This document shows, one piece after another, positions 25,291 through 33,920 of a stretch of 39,185 bases of DNA (position 1 is the first letter of the stretch; each line of letters begins with the position of its first letter). Source of the stretch: Acidobacteriota bacterium. Its GTDB lineage: Bacteria; Acidobacteriota; Terriglobia; UBA7540. The stretch lies in contig JAJYLL010000041.1 in NCBI GenBank assembly GCA_021787735.1, forward strand, positions 1 to 39,185. The letters run 5' to 3'. The notes below the pieces were generated by a model. It was not told the DNA's origin. It saw only the letters and a list, made by a program, of their open reading frames with translations, and ran no database searches. The translations under genes were made by a program, and so were the position numbers.

Positions 25291-28173
25291 CTAGAAGCTA
25301 AACCGCATGAACAGATTAATCATACGGTTGGCAGACTGGTTGTTAAAGAACCCACCTGCCAGAGAGTTGGATTGGCCAAACAGCGGCGAGGTGATATTCC
25401 CGATAGGTGTTCCAAGATTGACCTTGTTGAAGACGTTATGAGCCATTACACCCAGTTCAAGCTGAAATCTACGGTCGCTGCTGCCTCCGAATTGGGGTCC
25501 CCCGCCGCCGCCACTGAGACCTCGGCCACCAAGTCCATGGCCGTGGCCGTGACCATGAAATCCGCCACCACTGCCTCCTTTCGTTTCCCTGCCGAAACCA
25601 AATGTTTTGGAAACGCGGGCGTTCATTGAGAATTGGCTGGGGCCAAAGAGATAATTGACGGGGACAAGTTGGTCACCCGCAGCAGGATCGACATTGAAAT
25701 ATCCCAGCGAAGTGTCCACGCAGGTTGGGCAGAGGCTGGTGGCAACAGCAGGACGATCGTTGAAGATCGAGTCTCCGTTCAGGTCCTTCCCGAGTGTGAC
25801 GCTGTAAGGATGGCCGGAGGTCAGCACAAGAAAAGGACTGAAACTGATCCCGTAGGGCATGCTGACGGAGCCGCCCACAAAAAATCTATTTCTGTGTGCC
25901 CATGGGGCGTTGCCGTAACTCTGCGAGAGATCGTACTGGTTCATGGGGAAGCTGCCCCCGGCTGCATTGGTGTGGGCGTAGCTGAGTGTGTAATACCCGA
26001 ACAGCGAGACCGCAGCCCCGGCGCGAATATTGAAGTTCGCGATCAGTTGGTTCTCGTTGTAAAGACCGGCGGATTCATACTGGTAAATGTTGCCGATGTC
26101 ACCGAAAGGGCGAACGCCGCTCGAGGGGTTTGCCGGGTCATACGTTCCCGGTAGAGGAGCGTTGATATTGCGTGTCAGGAATTGATGGATACCGTGCGTG
26201 GTGATATAGGTGACGGAGGTCTTAATGTCCCTGGTGACCTGCCGTTCCACACCAATCGCACCCTCAATAACGTACGGAGCTTGGTAGTTCGGCGCGATCT
26301 GGTAGATTGTAGGGAACGTCGCAGAGCCTACCAGTGTATTGAGGGGTGGAATGTTCTCCGGGAAGAAATCCGGGGAGTTGACCACATACCGCTGCTGGTT
26401 GATGCCGTTCAACTGCTCTGCCTGAAGAATATCGCCCACATCAAACCGGTCGTAGAAAATCCCTGCGCCTGCCCTGAGAACGGTCTTAGGGGCTTTGCCG
26501 CCCCCACCGATCCCCCATGCGAGGCCGAATCGCGGCGCGATGTCAAAATGGTCCTGGATGTGGTTCTGGCCTTCAAATCGCATGCCAAAAGTAAGCGAGA
26601 GATTGGGCAGCGTTCGCCACGTATCCTCAGCGTAAAGTGCGAAGTCGGTCCTGGTGACGTTGGCGATGGGGTTTCCGCCTGTGATGTCAAACTGGCTGGC
26701 CCCGCCGCCTGCAGCGACGATCTGCGCCGGTGTAAGACCCTGAGCGAGACCCTGGGCATAAATGGAATAGGAGCTAATACCTGTGAACGTGAATGTGCCG
26801 TTGTAACCGCTAGTGGTATTCACCGTTTCGTCGATATAGCGGACTCTGCCGCCGTACGTCAGCGCGTGCTTGCCAAACGTCATGGAAGTGAGGCTGTGAA
26901 GCTCATATTGGTTTTCTGTGTTCGCGGAAGTTCCCTGGGAGTTCCCGCCTCCTGTAAAGGCGCCAATGACGTTCAGAGTTGGGTCGGTGCTCACGGGAGC
27001 CTGATTGTTGTCGGAGTGCCGATACTGGAACCGAGTCTGGGTTACCGTGCGCGTACTGATAACCTGCGTGTCTCCGATCTGGACCATCTGTTCGGTGCCC
27101 GATGAGTTGTAACCCTGAGAAGGAAGCTGGAACTGGCCGATGCCGCCGTTAGTGTTGCTCTGTGACCATCGCTGATAGCGGATGGACATCACGTTGTTGT
27201 TGCTCAACTGCAGGTCAACACGCGGGCTGATGTTCGTGCGCGAACTGGGACTGGCGATAGCCTGGTTGAAACTCATTCCGTTGGGATTGAAATTGGGCGC
27301 GGCAACGACGGCGTTCACAATTGAGGTGCTGTTGGTGCTGCGGTGGAACATGTCGAAAAAGAATGAGGCTTTCTTGCTGATCGGTCCGCCGAAATTTCCG
27401 GCGTACATCACCGAATGGTAGCCCGGCTGCTCCGCGACGAAGGGATTGCGCGAGTTAAAGGCCGAGTCGTTGCCAAAAGAGAAAACGCTGCCATGATACT
27501 TTTGGAAGCCTGGCTTGGTGGTGATATCAATCCGACCATACCCCAGCCGTTCGTATTGGGCGGAGAAGGGGTTCTGATTGACGCGAACTTCAAGGATTGC
27601 TTCCTTAGGCGGCAGTTGCCCTCCGGAGAAACCATCGATGTAAATTTCGCCGCCATTCGGACCTGCTGCCGGGCCGGCGAGTTCCTGAAGTTCGGTTTGC
27701 AGGTCGTCAGGATCGTCCGAAAGGGACTTCAGGGCTTCGCCCTTCAGAACTACCGAGCCAACATTGCTTTCGGGGCTGACGCTAAGCTGATCGCCCTCAC
27801 TCTCAACGGTGACTTGTTGCCTCTCCATGACAACGGCAAGCTGCGCATTGACAACTTGCGCGTGGCCGGGCGCAACCTGAATGTCGGTCTTTGTGAATGT
27901 GGAGAAGCCCTGCGTGGTGATTTCAATTGAGTAAGCGCCGGGAGCAAGATTGTGGAAGGCATACCGCCCCTGCTCATTGGTTTGTATCACCTTTGTTTTA
28001 CGCCCCGGACCGGTCAGTTTGACGGTCGCGGCAGGGATCACGGCTCCGGAGGGGTCTGTAACCTGCCCGCTCAGGTTGCCATTTCCCGTCTGAGCAAAGA
28101 CCGCGACGGAAAAGAAAATAGACGCCAGCAGGGCCCAAAGGGGTCGTTGGGGTCTTTTAAACAAGTCTTTCAT
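25291..28173 (-). CDS. TonB-dependent-receptor-like protein with Gly/His loop
   Basis: This is 960 residues from the ATG at 28173, with GGAGG eight bases upstream; an earlier GTG overlaps that site. A signal peptide is cut near VFA-QTG. Residues 33-110 form a carboxypeptidase-regulatory domain (SGQVTDPSGAVIPAATVKL...NEQGRYAFHNLAPGAYSI). A plug-like region follows to about 220 (GGEIYIDGFSGGQLPPKEAI, VNQNPFSAQYERLGYGRIDI), then the barrel, which ends MINLFMRFSF. Near residues 861-898 a loop reads GSGGGFHGHGHGHGLGG and continues in Gly and Ser. The likely job is uptake or surface display in the outer membrane; no TonB box was recognised and the ligand is unknown. The DUF5666 gene lies 77 nt upstream on the same strand. 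Confidence 0.9.
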   Translation of the reverse strand: MKDLFKRPQRPLWALLASIFFSVAVFAQTGNGNLSGQVTDPSGAVIPAATVKLTGPGRKTKVIQTNEQGRYAFHNLAPGAYSIEITTQGFSTFTKTDIQVAPGHAQVVNAQLAVVMERQQVTVESEGDQLSVSPESNVGSVVLKGEALKSLSDDPDDLQTELQELAGPAAGPNGGEIYIDGFSGGQLPPKEAILEVRVNQNPFSAQYERLGYGRIDITTKPGFQKYHGSVFSFGNDSAFNSRNPFVAEQPGYHSVMYAGNFGGPISKKASFFFDMFHRSTNSTSIVNAVVAAPNFNPNGMSFNQAIASPSSRTNISPRVDLQLSNNNVMSIRYQRWSQSNTNGGIGQFQLPSQGYNSSGTEQMVQIGDTQVISTRTVTQTRFQYRHSDNNQAPVSTDPTLNVIGAFTGGGNSQGTSANTENQYELHSLTSMTFGKHALTYGGRVRYIDETVNTTSGYNGTFTFTGISSYSIYAQGLAQGLTPAQIVAAGGGASQFDITGGNPIANVTRTDFALYAEDTWRTLPNLSLTFGMRFEGQNHIQDHFDIAPRFGLAWGIGGGGKAPKTVLRAGAGIFYDRFDVGDILQAEQLNGINQQRYVVNSPDFFPENIPPLNTLVGSATFPTIYQIAPNYQAPYVIEGAIGVERQVTRDIKTSVTYITTHGIHQFLTRNINAPLPGTYDPANPSSGVRPFGDIGNIYQYESAGLYNENQLIANFNIRAGAAVSLFGYYTLSYAHTNAAGGSFPMNQYDLSQSYGNAPWAHRNRFFVGGSVSMPYGISFSPFLVLTSGHPYSVTLGKDLNGDSIFNDRPAVATSLCPTCVDTSLGYFNVDPAAGDQLVPVNYLFGPSQFSMNARVSKTFGFGRETKGGSGGGFHGHGHGHGLGGRGLSGGGGGPQFGGSSDRRFQLELGVMAHNVFNKVNLGTPIGNITSPLFGQSNSLAGGFFNNQSANRMINLFMRFSF

Positions 28174-28250
28174 CAAGAAATCCTCCACGTAACTCCTTCA
28201 TAAACAGAATTGTATTTAGGCTCCAATTCACATGATTTCGACAAGGATTA

Positions 28251-29507
28251 TCATGGCCCCGTTTCACCTGTGCCGCCGGTGCCGCTGGTACTACCACCAC
28301 CTCCGCCCACACTCATGTTCCAGGGGCCAAGAGCAACTTCCTTGCTGCCTTTTGGCCTCGCACGAAGGATGGGTTCAACACCGCTGAGGACTGCGATGGC
28401 GGTAACCTGATCCGGTTTGGCTCCCTCTGTACTTACAACAATGAGAGGCTCGCCAGGTTTAAGTGTGCTGAGCGTCAGGGGCGGCATATGCTGCAGCATT
28501 TGTTCGAAGTTTCCTGACTGGGCACCAGGCATGCCGCTTCCTTGTTGTCCGCTCCCAGGTCTCCCGTGGCCCTCGAAACCCGTGCGCCGCGGTGTTTCAC
28601 CACCCTGGCCTGTTCCTTGATGATCTGGACCTGCGTTTTTGGAAGGTCCTGCGTTGAACATCGCAATCGTGTTGGCCACTTGCGGAGTCAACTCGTGCAA
28701 CCTTGAGTCTGCATTGATCCGTACCAGAAGGGGCTTCCCGGTGGCCAGGTCCTTGACCGTGATCGTGTCCTGCGCCGCGTCAGTTGAAATGACGGTTGCT
28801 CCGATGTTCCGAAACGTCCCGGAAACAATTTTTTCTGCAGTGAAATGCGTGCCGTCCGCACTCTTCGTTCCTAAGGCACGTGCCTGGTCGCCAACATGAA
28901 TCTGGTCAATTGTGCCTGGCTGGGCGTCGCTGAACTTTACGGAGTCAGGAGCGTAGCGCAGCATCGACGCGTTGGGCGCCAGCGTCACGATGACGGAATG
29001 CGTCGGATCGCCTGGAGTCGGTTGCGGGTTGGGTACTGCCAGGGTGATCTCCTTTGTTGCCGGGTCAACGGACTTGACCACGCCGGCGATGCCATTCTTT
29101 TCCCATTGAAGGCGCTCAGCCTCCCGGGCGATCTCGAGGGCTGTCTTGCTCATCACGATGACGGATTTGGCGGTGATGGACTTTTCATCGGAAGAGACGG
29201 GGCCAATGATCAGGATCCGGTCGCCTATGCTGATGTCACTAACGGCAATCTTTGCAGCCTGTTTCAGGCTTTTTGCCCCCGGCGGGACCTGCAAAACGGA
29301 AATCCCTTCAGGGAGGTTGACCGTCAGGCTGGGGCCCGCATCGGTGCGCAGGGTCAGTTGTTGAGGCTGAATCGCAGTGACAACTCCGATTGGCCGGACT
29401 TTCTGCTCACTAGCCGTGGCCTGCCCGTAAAGCCTTGCAAATGCAATGGTTAGAGTCAGAGCCAGACACGGAACGGCCCATTTCAAGATAGATTTCATTC
29501 TATTCAT
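28251..29507 (-). CDS. Secreted DUF5666-repeat protein
   Basis: This 418-residue protein has a signal peptide (about 1-30). Three successive modules of the DUF5666 (OB-like) type follow: VRPIGVVTAIQPQQLTLRTDAG..., then GIAGVVKSVDPATKEITLAV..., then IGATVISTDAAQDTITVKDLATG. Each repeats the pattern of a beta-strand with V-x-D/T-x-x-x-x-x-I-T-V and a later IxVGDxxxxxG. Around 300-340 the chain becomes rich in Gly, Pro, Gln and His, and the C-terminus is a Gly/Ser/Thr string. The function of DUF5666 is not established. GGAG lies nine bases before the ATG. It probably heads a transcript with the receptor gene and shares the Gly/His-rich character of that gene's loop. Confidence 0.8.
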   Translation of the reverse strand: MNRMKSILKWAVPCLALTLTIAFARLYGQATASEQKVRPIGVVTAIQPQQLTLRTDAGPSLTVNLPEGISVLQVPPGAKSLKQAAKIAVSDISIGDRILIIGPVSSDEKSITAKSVIVMSKTALEIAREAERLQWEKNGIAGVVKSVDPATKEITLAVPNPQPTPGDPTHSVIVTLAPNASMLRYAPDSVKFSDAQPGTIDQIHVGDQARALGTKSADGTHFTAEKIVSGTFRNIGATVISTDAAQDTITVKDLATGKPLLVRINADSRLHELTPQVANTIAMFNAGPSKNAGPDHQGTGQGGETPRRTGFEGHGRPGSGQQGSGMPGAQSGNFEQMLQHMPPLTLSTLKPGEPLIVVSTEGAKPDQVTAIAVLSGVEPILRARPKGSKEVALGPWNMSVGGGGGSTSGTGGTGETGP

Positions 29508-29542
29508 TTTTTATGACTCCGGTTGTTACCTAAATTTAGACG

Positions 29543-29548
29543 ATTATA
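29543..29548 (-). promoter_or_regulatory. -10 box for the DUF5666 gene
   Basis: A perfect TATAAT on the minus strand lies 36 nt before the DUF5666 ATG, giving an expected leader of about 30 nt. No good -35 box lies at 16-18 nt, so this may need an activator or may be fortuitous. Confidence 0.4.
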
Positions 29549-29821
29549 TGATGTCACGGGTTTCGGCCCTGACCGGTATTTTTCATCTTTTTCCTTTGGC
29601 CCGCGAAATCCTTTTTATGATGGGAACCGGGTCGCCGCCCTGCCAGGCGAAATAGATCTTTTCCTTTTTACGTCCACCGGCTGGTTCAATATAAATGAAA
29701 GGGTCCACTGTTGGGGTAGGATGCAGCAGCATGGGTGTCTGAAAGTATGACCTCGAAGGATGGCTGGGGTTGGGGAATTTTCCTTTCAAGGGGTACCCTG
29801 ACTTCTCCCTGCCGGACCCTG

Positions 29822-29848
29822 GGGGCATGAGGGTACTCATGATGCCCC
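29822..29848. other. Strong bulged hairpin in non-coding DNA
   Basis: GGGGCATGAG (29822-29831) pairs with CTCATGATGCCCC (29836-29848) over ten base pairs, with a GGTA loop and a 3-nt bulge made by a repeated ATG-type triplet. No T-tract follows on either strand, so it is not a standard terminator. It may belong to an RNA or a mobile repeat. Confidence 0.4.
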
Positions 29849-30374
29849 GTGGGTGTGAAACAGACCTCCTTACTTGCGTGTCAGCGGAGAAATGACTGTG
29901 TTATCATCGTGAATGGCGCTCTTATACCGGTGTCCGTTGGATTGAGGCAGCAGCGGAGTGCCGTGGAAGTTCGTGGATCTTATGGGGCTGCCAGTGAGGT
30001 AGCCTGAAAGAGTACCGGTCGGCAGGTTCGCCTTCGAAAACATCGCAGGGGTCCTATTCCCAAAGTCGAGTTCATTCAAGGCGCACAGTTTGTGTTCACG
30101 CTTCAAAAGCGGTTGTGGGTCTGGATAGAGCGAGCCTGCGCTGGCGGAGCGATCTACCCGCATGCATCGCTCGGCAGGCGAAAGATTGCGTGAAGTTCCA
30201 CATTCCTCGCCACGGTTCTTACGGATGGCGAATTGAATCGGTGATTGTTTTCGTTCCTGTTGGGCGGAGCTTGATCGCTCTGGCGGGAGAAGCGATGGCA
30301 TCGATCAGTTAGTTAGTGGGCCGCGAGGATTGTTGCATGTACTCACATGGGCTTGAAAGCGGGACATTTTAGTA

Positions 30375-30394
30375 CTGAGTTTTTGAAAACTCAG
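30375..30394. promoter_or_regulatory. 9-bp-arm palindrome upstream of the DUF4382 gene
   Basis: CTGAGTTTT (30375-30383) and AAAACTCAG (30386-30394) are perfectly complementary with only TG between them. The site ends 30 nt before the -35 box at 30425, a position that suits an activator or a repressor. The two-base loop makes a DNA-binding site more likely than an RNA hairpin. Confidence 0.45.
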
Positions 30395-30424
30395 GACCAT
30401 GGCGGATAACCCGGAGGATGGTAT

Positions 30425-30452
30425 TTGTCATCTGATCATTCGTTTGTAAAAT
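30425..30452 (+). promoter_or_regulatory. Sigma-70 promoter for the DUF4382 gene
   Basis: TTGTCA (30425-30430), a 16-nt spacer and TAAAAT (30447-30452) match the consensus at ten of twelve positions. The expected start near 30459 leaves only about 11 nt before the ATG at 30470, so the leader would be very short. Confidence 0.5.
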
Positions 30453-30469
30453 CAATAGGATCTGAGCTG

Positions 30470-32086
30470 ATGAGACTGAAATTGGGGTCTTCCGCGCGGG
30501 TACCCGCCCCTGCGAAGCCACGGAATAACAAAGGTGACGTGCAAGTTCGATGGGCAAGGGTCGTTGCAAGCCTGCTAATTGCGGCCGTAACGGTGCTGAT
30601 GAGCGTGGGCTGTGGTAGTTCATCCAAGAACCTGCAGCAGACTGCGGCGTCCAACGGTGCACTTTACACGTTTATCAGCGATACGCCGGCCTGTGATGTC
30701 CTTTCACTCGGCATTTTCATAACGCAAATGACCTTGCATGAAGTTGGGACACCCTCAACTTCGTCGGTGACCGTATGGCCGACCAATAGTTCTCCGACTT
30801 CTCCTGTCGTCGAGATGAGCACTCTGCGCGATACCATGACCGTTGCTAATCTGGCGTCGGTCCCTCCTGGAAGCTATGACCAGCTCGTCCTGCGGGCCGT
30901 CGTGAATTCGTCTGCTGTATATGATCCTTCTAAGACTCCTCCTGTCAGCCCATATTCGCCAACGCTGACATCCACCGACGTGACAATTCAGTTGCACCCT
31001 GAACTGACAGTGACCTCGGGACAGGTCAGCGCCGTGCTGCTTGATTTGAACCTCCCACAGTCGTTGAACGTGGATTCTCAGGGACAGTTGTCCGGATCGG
31101 TTACCTGGGTGTTTTCGGCGCACCCCGTAACAGCATCCGGGCCAACCGGCTTTGGCGAAATGGATTCCTTATACGGGTTCATTCGCACGATTACCACCTC
31201 AAGCCCCGGCGCTGGATTCACCGGCAGTTTCGTGCTTCAAACTCTCTCAGGGACTTCGGGAGGGCAGGGGCCCGCACTCGCCGTTAATCTGACTGACAGT
31301 TCGGACCTTTGCGTCAATGGCTCTTGTGGCGTTCCCGTTTCGCAGATCGATCAACTGACTACCGGCAGCTATGTTGAGGTTGACTCATACGTCGATCAGA
31401 ACGGAAACATCGTTGCCAAACGAATTCAGGTGGAGGATAGAGAAGACTTTACCAAGCAATTATTGGCCTATGTGGGGCCCGTTTTGGACGTCACTCGGGA
31501 CGCCGGCGGGGCTGTGACGCAATTTGACATGCTTGTGCGTGAGACCGAGCCCACCGATCCTACGGATATCCCTAACAGCACTGCCGTCACCGTGTATGTG
31601 CCGCAGACCACCACATTTAACCCGCTGCTACTTTCTCCTGACCTGAGCAGTATGGCTTCCAGCGGCAACCTTTCCTTTGACCCCACCACAATCATGCCCG
31701 GGCAGGAAGTGGTTGTGCATGGTGTCTTCTCCAAGGCGTCAGGCGGAACGACCACTGTGACCGCGAACTCGGTTTACCCACGTTACCAATCCGTCCAAGG
31801 TACTTTTGCGTCGCTGGTGGGTACTCCGGGCTCTGACAACATGACGGGCGCCTTCCAAATGGCTCCGTGCAGCGATATTCTGAACACCACCCCATTTATG
31901 GTGGTGACGGATAACCAGACCAGCTTTGAAAACACCACCGGCTTAAGCACTCTTTCGACATCGACTCCGGTGCTGGCCCGAGGGTTGACTTTCTTCACTC
32001 TTACAAACACGACGATCGGCAATACCGGGACTCAAGTCCCGGCCGGAACAATGGTCCTTCTGGCCAAACAGGTGCGGCAGTTCTAA
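30470..32086 (+). CDS. DUF4382/DUF5666 lipoprotein-like secreted protein
   Basis: This is 538 residues from the ATG at 30470 (AGGA nine bases upstream); a TTG at 30425 lies in the promoter. A long basic N-terminus precedes a hydrophobic segment ending SVGC at Cys48, followed by GSSSK. This looks like a lipoprotein signal, though Ser at the -3 position is unusual. Residues about 58-215 form a DUF4382 domain (ALYTFISDTPACDVLSLGIFITQMTL, PPGSYDQLVLRAVV, VLLDLNLP). The second half has DUF5666-like features (QIDQLTTGSYVEVDSYVDQNGNIVAKRIQVED) and ends with more beta-rich repeats. Roles of both domains are unestablished. It is divergent from the DUF5666 gene at 28251, which hints at a shared process at the cell surface. 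Confidence 0.8.
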   Translation: MRLKLGSSARVPAPAKPRNNKGDVQVRWARVVASLLIAAVTVLMSVGCGSSSKNLQQTAASNGALYTFISDTPACDVLSLGIFITQMTLHEVGTPSTSSVTVWPTNSSPTSPVVEMSTLRDTMTVANLASVPPGSYDQLVLRAVVNSSAVYDPSKTPPVSPYSPTLTSTDVTIQLHPELTVTSGQVSAVLLDLNLPQSLNVDSQGQLSGSVTWVFSAHPVTASGPTGFGEMDSLYGFIRTITTSSPGAGFTGSFVLQTLSGTSGGQGPALAVNLTDSSDLCVNGSCGVPVSQIDQLTTGSYVEVDSYVDQNGNIVAKRIQVEDREDFTKQLLAYVGPVLDVTRDAGGAVTQFDMLVRETEPTDPTDIPNSTAVTVYVPQTTTFNPLLLSPDLSSMASSGNLSFDPTTIMPGQEVVVHGVFSKASGGTTTVTANSVYPRYQSVQGTFASLVGTPGSDNMTGAFQMAPCSDILNTTPFMVVTDNQTSFENTTGLSTLSTSTPVLARGLTFFTLTNTTIGNTGTQVPAGTMVLLAKQVRQF

Positions 32087-32163
32087 TTTCGGAAATTCGA
32101 GTGTGGATTGGCCCCATGCTCCGCCCCTGCAAGGGACCCGTGCGGAGTCCCGAACAGCAACTG

Positions 32164-32688
32164 TTACTTGCCTGCGGCGTTCCGCTGCTTTGGGAGTCGC
32201 GTAAATTTCAGGTCTTTCCGCTGCTTGAGTTTCGTGACGTAGATGATTTGCCCGGCGTGAAATGCAAAATGCTCCGCCACGTGGCACACGGCCTGGAGCC
32301 CGGTGACATCATATCCCTGAATAGAAAACATGCGCACCAGGTCGTTTGATTTGAGCGTACTCAGGACCGATTCAGCCTCCTTGACAGTCTTTCTTAATTC
32401 TGACAGCAGCGTGCGGCGCGGAATAGGGCCGGTCTCTGCAAACTCGCGGTCTCTCACGCGGCGATCGGCTTGTCCGCCAAGGCCGGAGATGATCCATTGC
32501 CGCACATTTCCCTGAAGGTGCAGGATAAGGTTTCCCACACTGTTCGAGGCACGATTTGGCCGCCACCAGATCTCCTCTTCGGAAAGTATCTTCAGGCAGC
32601 GGGTGATTCGCGGAGGATAAACCTCAATCAGAATGCGACGCGCTTCTTTCAGGATCGGGCCTGTCAGGTCGGGCATCTGTTTTTTCAT
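32164..32688 (-). CDS. DinB-family (DUF1572-like) protein
   Basis: This 174-residue protein is predicted to be a four-helix bundle of the DinB/YfiT superfamily. The metal-binding histidines fit H57 (NLILHLQGN), H140 and H144 (HVAEHFAFHAGQI). The segment NSVGNLILHLQGNVRQWI is typical of the DUF1572 branch. Members are metal-dependent thiol transferases or stress-induced proteins of unknown substrate; the Bacillus name comes from damage induction, not from the unrelated DNA polymerase IV. Its ATG overlaps the stop of the upstream glycosylase gene (ATGA, 4 nt), so the two are translated together. It converges on the DUF4382 gene with a 77-nt gap. Confidence 0.87.
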   Translation of the reverse strand: MKKQMPDLTGPILKEARRILIEVYPPRITRCLKILSEEEIWWRPNRASNSVGNLILHLQGNVRQWIISGLGGQADRRVRDREFAETGPIPRRTLLSELRKTVKEAESVLSTLKSNDLVRMFSIQGYDVTGLQAVCHVAEHFAFHAGQIIYVTKLKQRKDLKFTRLPKQRNAAGK

Positions 32689-33704
32689 GGGATTGAGCTC
32701 TTGTGTCCGGGATATATTTCGGCCAGCAGACTCTCTTTCCAGTCAGGCCTTTCCCAGTAGGTAAGCCATAGGTAAAAAGTGGCATAGCTGCGCCAACCTT
32801 TCCATTGCCTGCCGATCTCTACAACCCTTGCTGGTGAAGGCATCTTGCGCAGTCGGTAGAAAAGTTGGACAGCCTTTTGCAGACCGACGTCGGCCGAGGG
32901 GAGATGGTCCAGCTTTCCCAATGCCCGCAAGCATACGTACTCCGCCGTCCATGATCCGATCCCCTTGTGCTCTACCAAACGGGCATGTGCTTCACCGGGA
33001 GTGGCCGACCGCAACGCCTCCAGGTCAGATTTACCGTCGGCGACAGCGCGTGAAATCTCAATGATGTAACGTGCCTTGGGGCCTGAAATCTGAAGTTTCC
33101 GGAAGTCTGCCGCTGTTGCGACGGCCAGCACGTGTGGCTCAGGGAAGACACTGTAACACCGGCCTTTGAATTCGATGGTTTCACCGTACGCATCAACCAG
33201 CGTTTTTTTTACCTGATGTGCGAATGTGAGATTGACCTGTTGTTCAAGGATTGCACAGATCACGCACTCATACACTGAAGGCGCCTGCGGGACGCGCATT
33301 CCGCTGAACCGGTCTGCGAGGTGCGTCAATACCTTGTCTCTTCTTGCTAGTTGATAAAACGGGGCCAGATCAAGCTCCGCTGCAAACTGACGCGAAACGA
33401 CCTGCTGCACGTTGCCCTGAATATTCCTGCCACGCGGACCTTGAAGGATCCTGACCATGAGTCCGGACCGCCCATGGTCGGAGACACCGTAGAGGACAGG
33501 CTGTCCGTTGATCCTGACAGAGCGCCGGTATTCATTGTCTTCAAAGTGGTCCAGGAGCGGTTTGAATGTGCGTCCATTCAGTTGCGCCGGCGGGCTCAAA
33601 ATGAACTTTAATGTGCGGTGGAAATCAAACGGCTGTTTCGGTCGTATCCACATGGGGAGCCGTGCTGCTTCTTGTTGATTTGGTATTCCCACTTGCTTGT
33701 CCAT
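32685..33704 (-). CDS. AlkA-type DNA-3-methyladenine glycosylase
   Basis: This 339-residue protein belongs to the helix-hairpin-helix-GPD glycosylase superfamily. The N-terminal third is a beta domain like that of AlkA (RTLKFILSPPAQLNGRTFKPLL). The central and C-terminal parts carry ICAILEQQVNLTFAHQVKKTLVDAYGE, the hairpin motif LVEHKGIGSWTAEYVCLRALGKLDHLPSADVGL with the catalytic Asp at about 272, and a final WRSYATFYLW signature. AlkA removes alkylated bases to begin base-excision repair. The usual AlkA length is near 280-300; here about 20 residues are added at the front, and Met18 is an alternative start. AGGA lies six bases before the chosen ATG. It is overlapped by the DinB-family gene downstream. 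Confidence 0.9.
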   Translation of the reverse strand: MDKQVGIPNQQEAARLPMWIRPKQPFDFHRTLKFILSPPAQLNGRTFKPLLDHFEDNEYRRSVRINGQPVLYGVSDHGRSGLMVRILQGPRGRNIQGNVQQVVSRQFAAELDLAPFYQLARRDKVLTHLADRFSGMRVPQAPSVYECVICAILEQQVNLTFAHQVKKTLVDAYGETIEFKGRCYSVFPEPHVLAVATAADFRKLQISGPKARYIIEISRAVADGKSDLEALRSATPGEAHARLVEHKGIGSWTAEYVCLRALGKLDHLPSADVGLQKAVQLFYRLRKMPSPARVVEIGRQWKGWRSYATFYLWLTYWERPDWKESLLAEIYPGHKSSIP

Positions 33705-33829
33705 GGGTGTCCTGCCAGAAATCCCACCTGCGATGAACTGTTATTCTTGCTGAGGCTGCTGAAATTCGCAACTACCCTGTGAATGAAAGCGCTGGGAGTA
33801 AAATCCGGCTTGCGACCCCGGTGGCTACG

Positions 33830-33854
33830 TGAAACGGGCGACTGGACCTTCGTA
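33830..33854 (+). promoter_or_regulatory. Candidate autoregulatory ECF promoter
   Basis: TGAAAC (33830-33835), a 15-nt spacer and CGTA (33851-33854) resemble the ECF promoter class best known from Bacillus SigW (TGAAAC-N16-CGTA). It would start transcription near 33861, upstream of the ECF sigma gene, as expected for self-activation. The spacer is one base shorter than the SigW consensus. Confidence 0.45.
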
Positions 33855-33920
33855 GCTTTGGCAGTATCTTTTTTCCTCCTAAGACATCTCAACTAATTAT
33901 GAGTCATGATAGTCTTTATT

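Larger units (their letters stand above)
29508..30469. other. Long gene-free region between divergent envelope genes
   Basis: About 960 bases between the DUF5666 and DUF4382 genes hold no convincing gene. Several ORFs of 65-143 codons exist on both strands (the longest at 29870-30301, minus) but have no signal, domain or credible ribosome site. The stretch carries a TATAAT for the minus-strand gene (29543-29548), a bulged hairpin (29822-29848), a 7-bp inverted repeat GAGCGAT/ATCGCTC (30147-30172), a 9-bp-arm palindrome (30375-30394) and a plus-strand promoter (30425-30452). An eroded gene or a non-coding RNA cannot be excluded. Confidence 0.5.

Noticed and set aside
29583-29840. 85-codon minus-strand frame in the long gap
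   Set aside because: Some stretches look protein-like, but there is no start signal and no known family; too weak to call a gene.
30147-30172. GAGCGAT/ATCGCTC inverted repeat as a terminator
   Set aside because: No gene ends just before it on either strand and no T-tract follows; it remains an unexplained repeat.
29870-30301. 143-codon minus-strand frame in the long gap
   Set aside because: No signal, domain, hydrophobic core or ribosome site; it has the composition of random translation. Kept only as a question under the gap finding.
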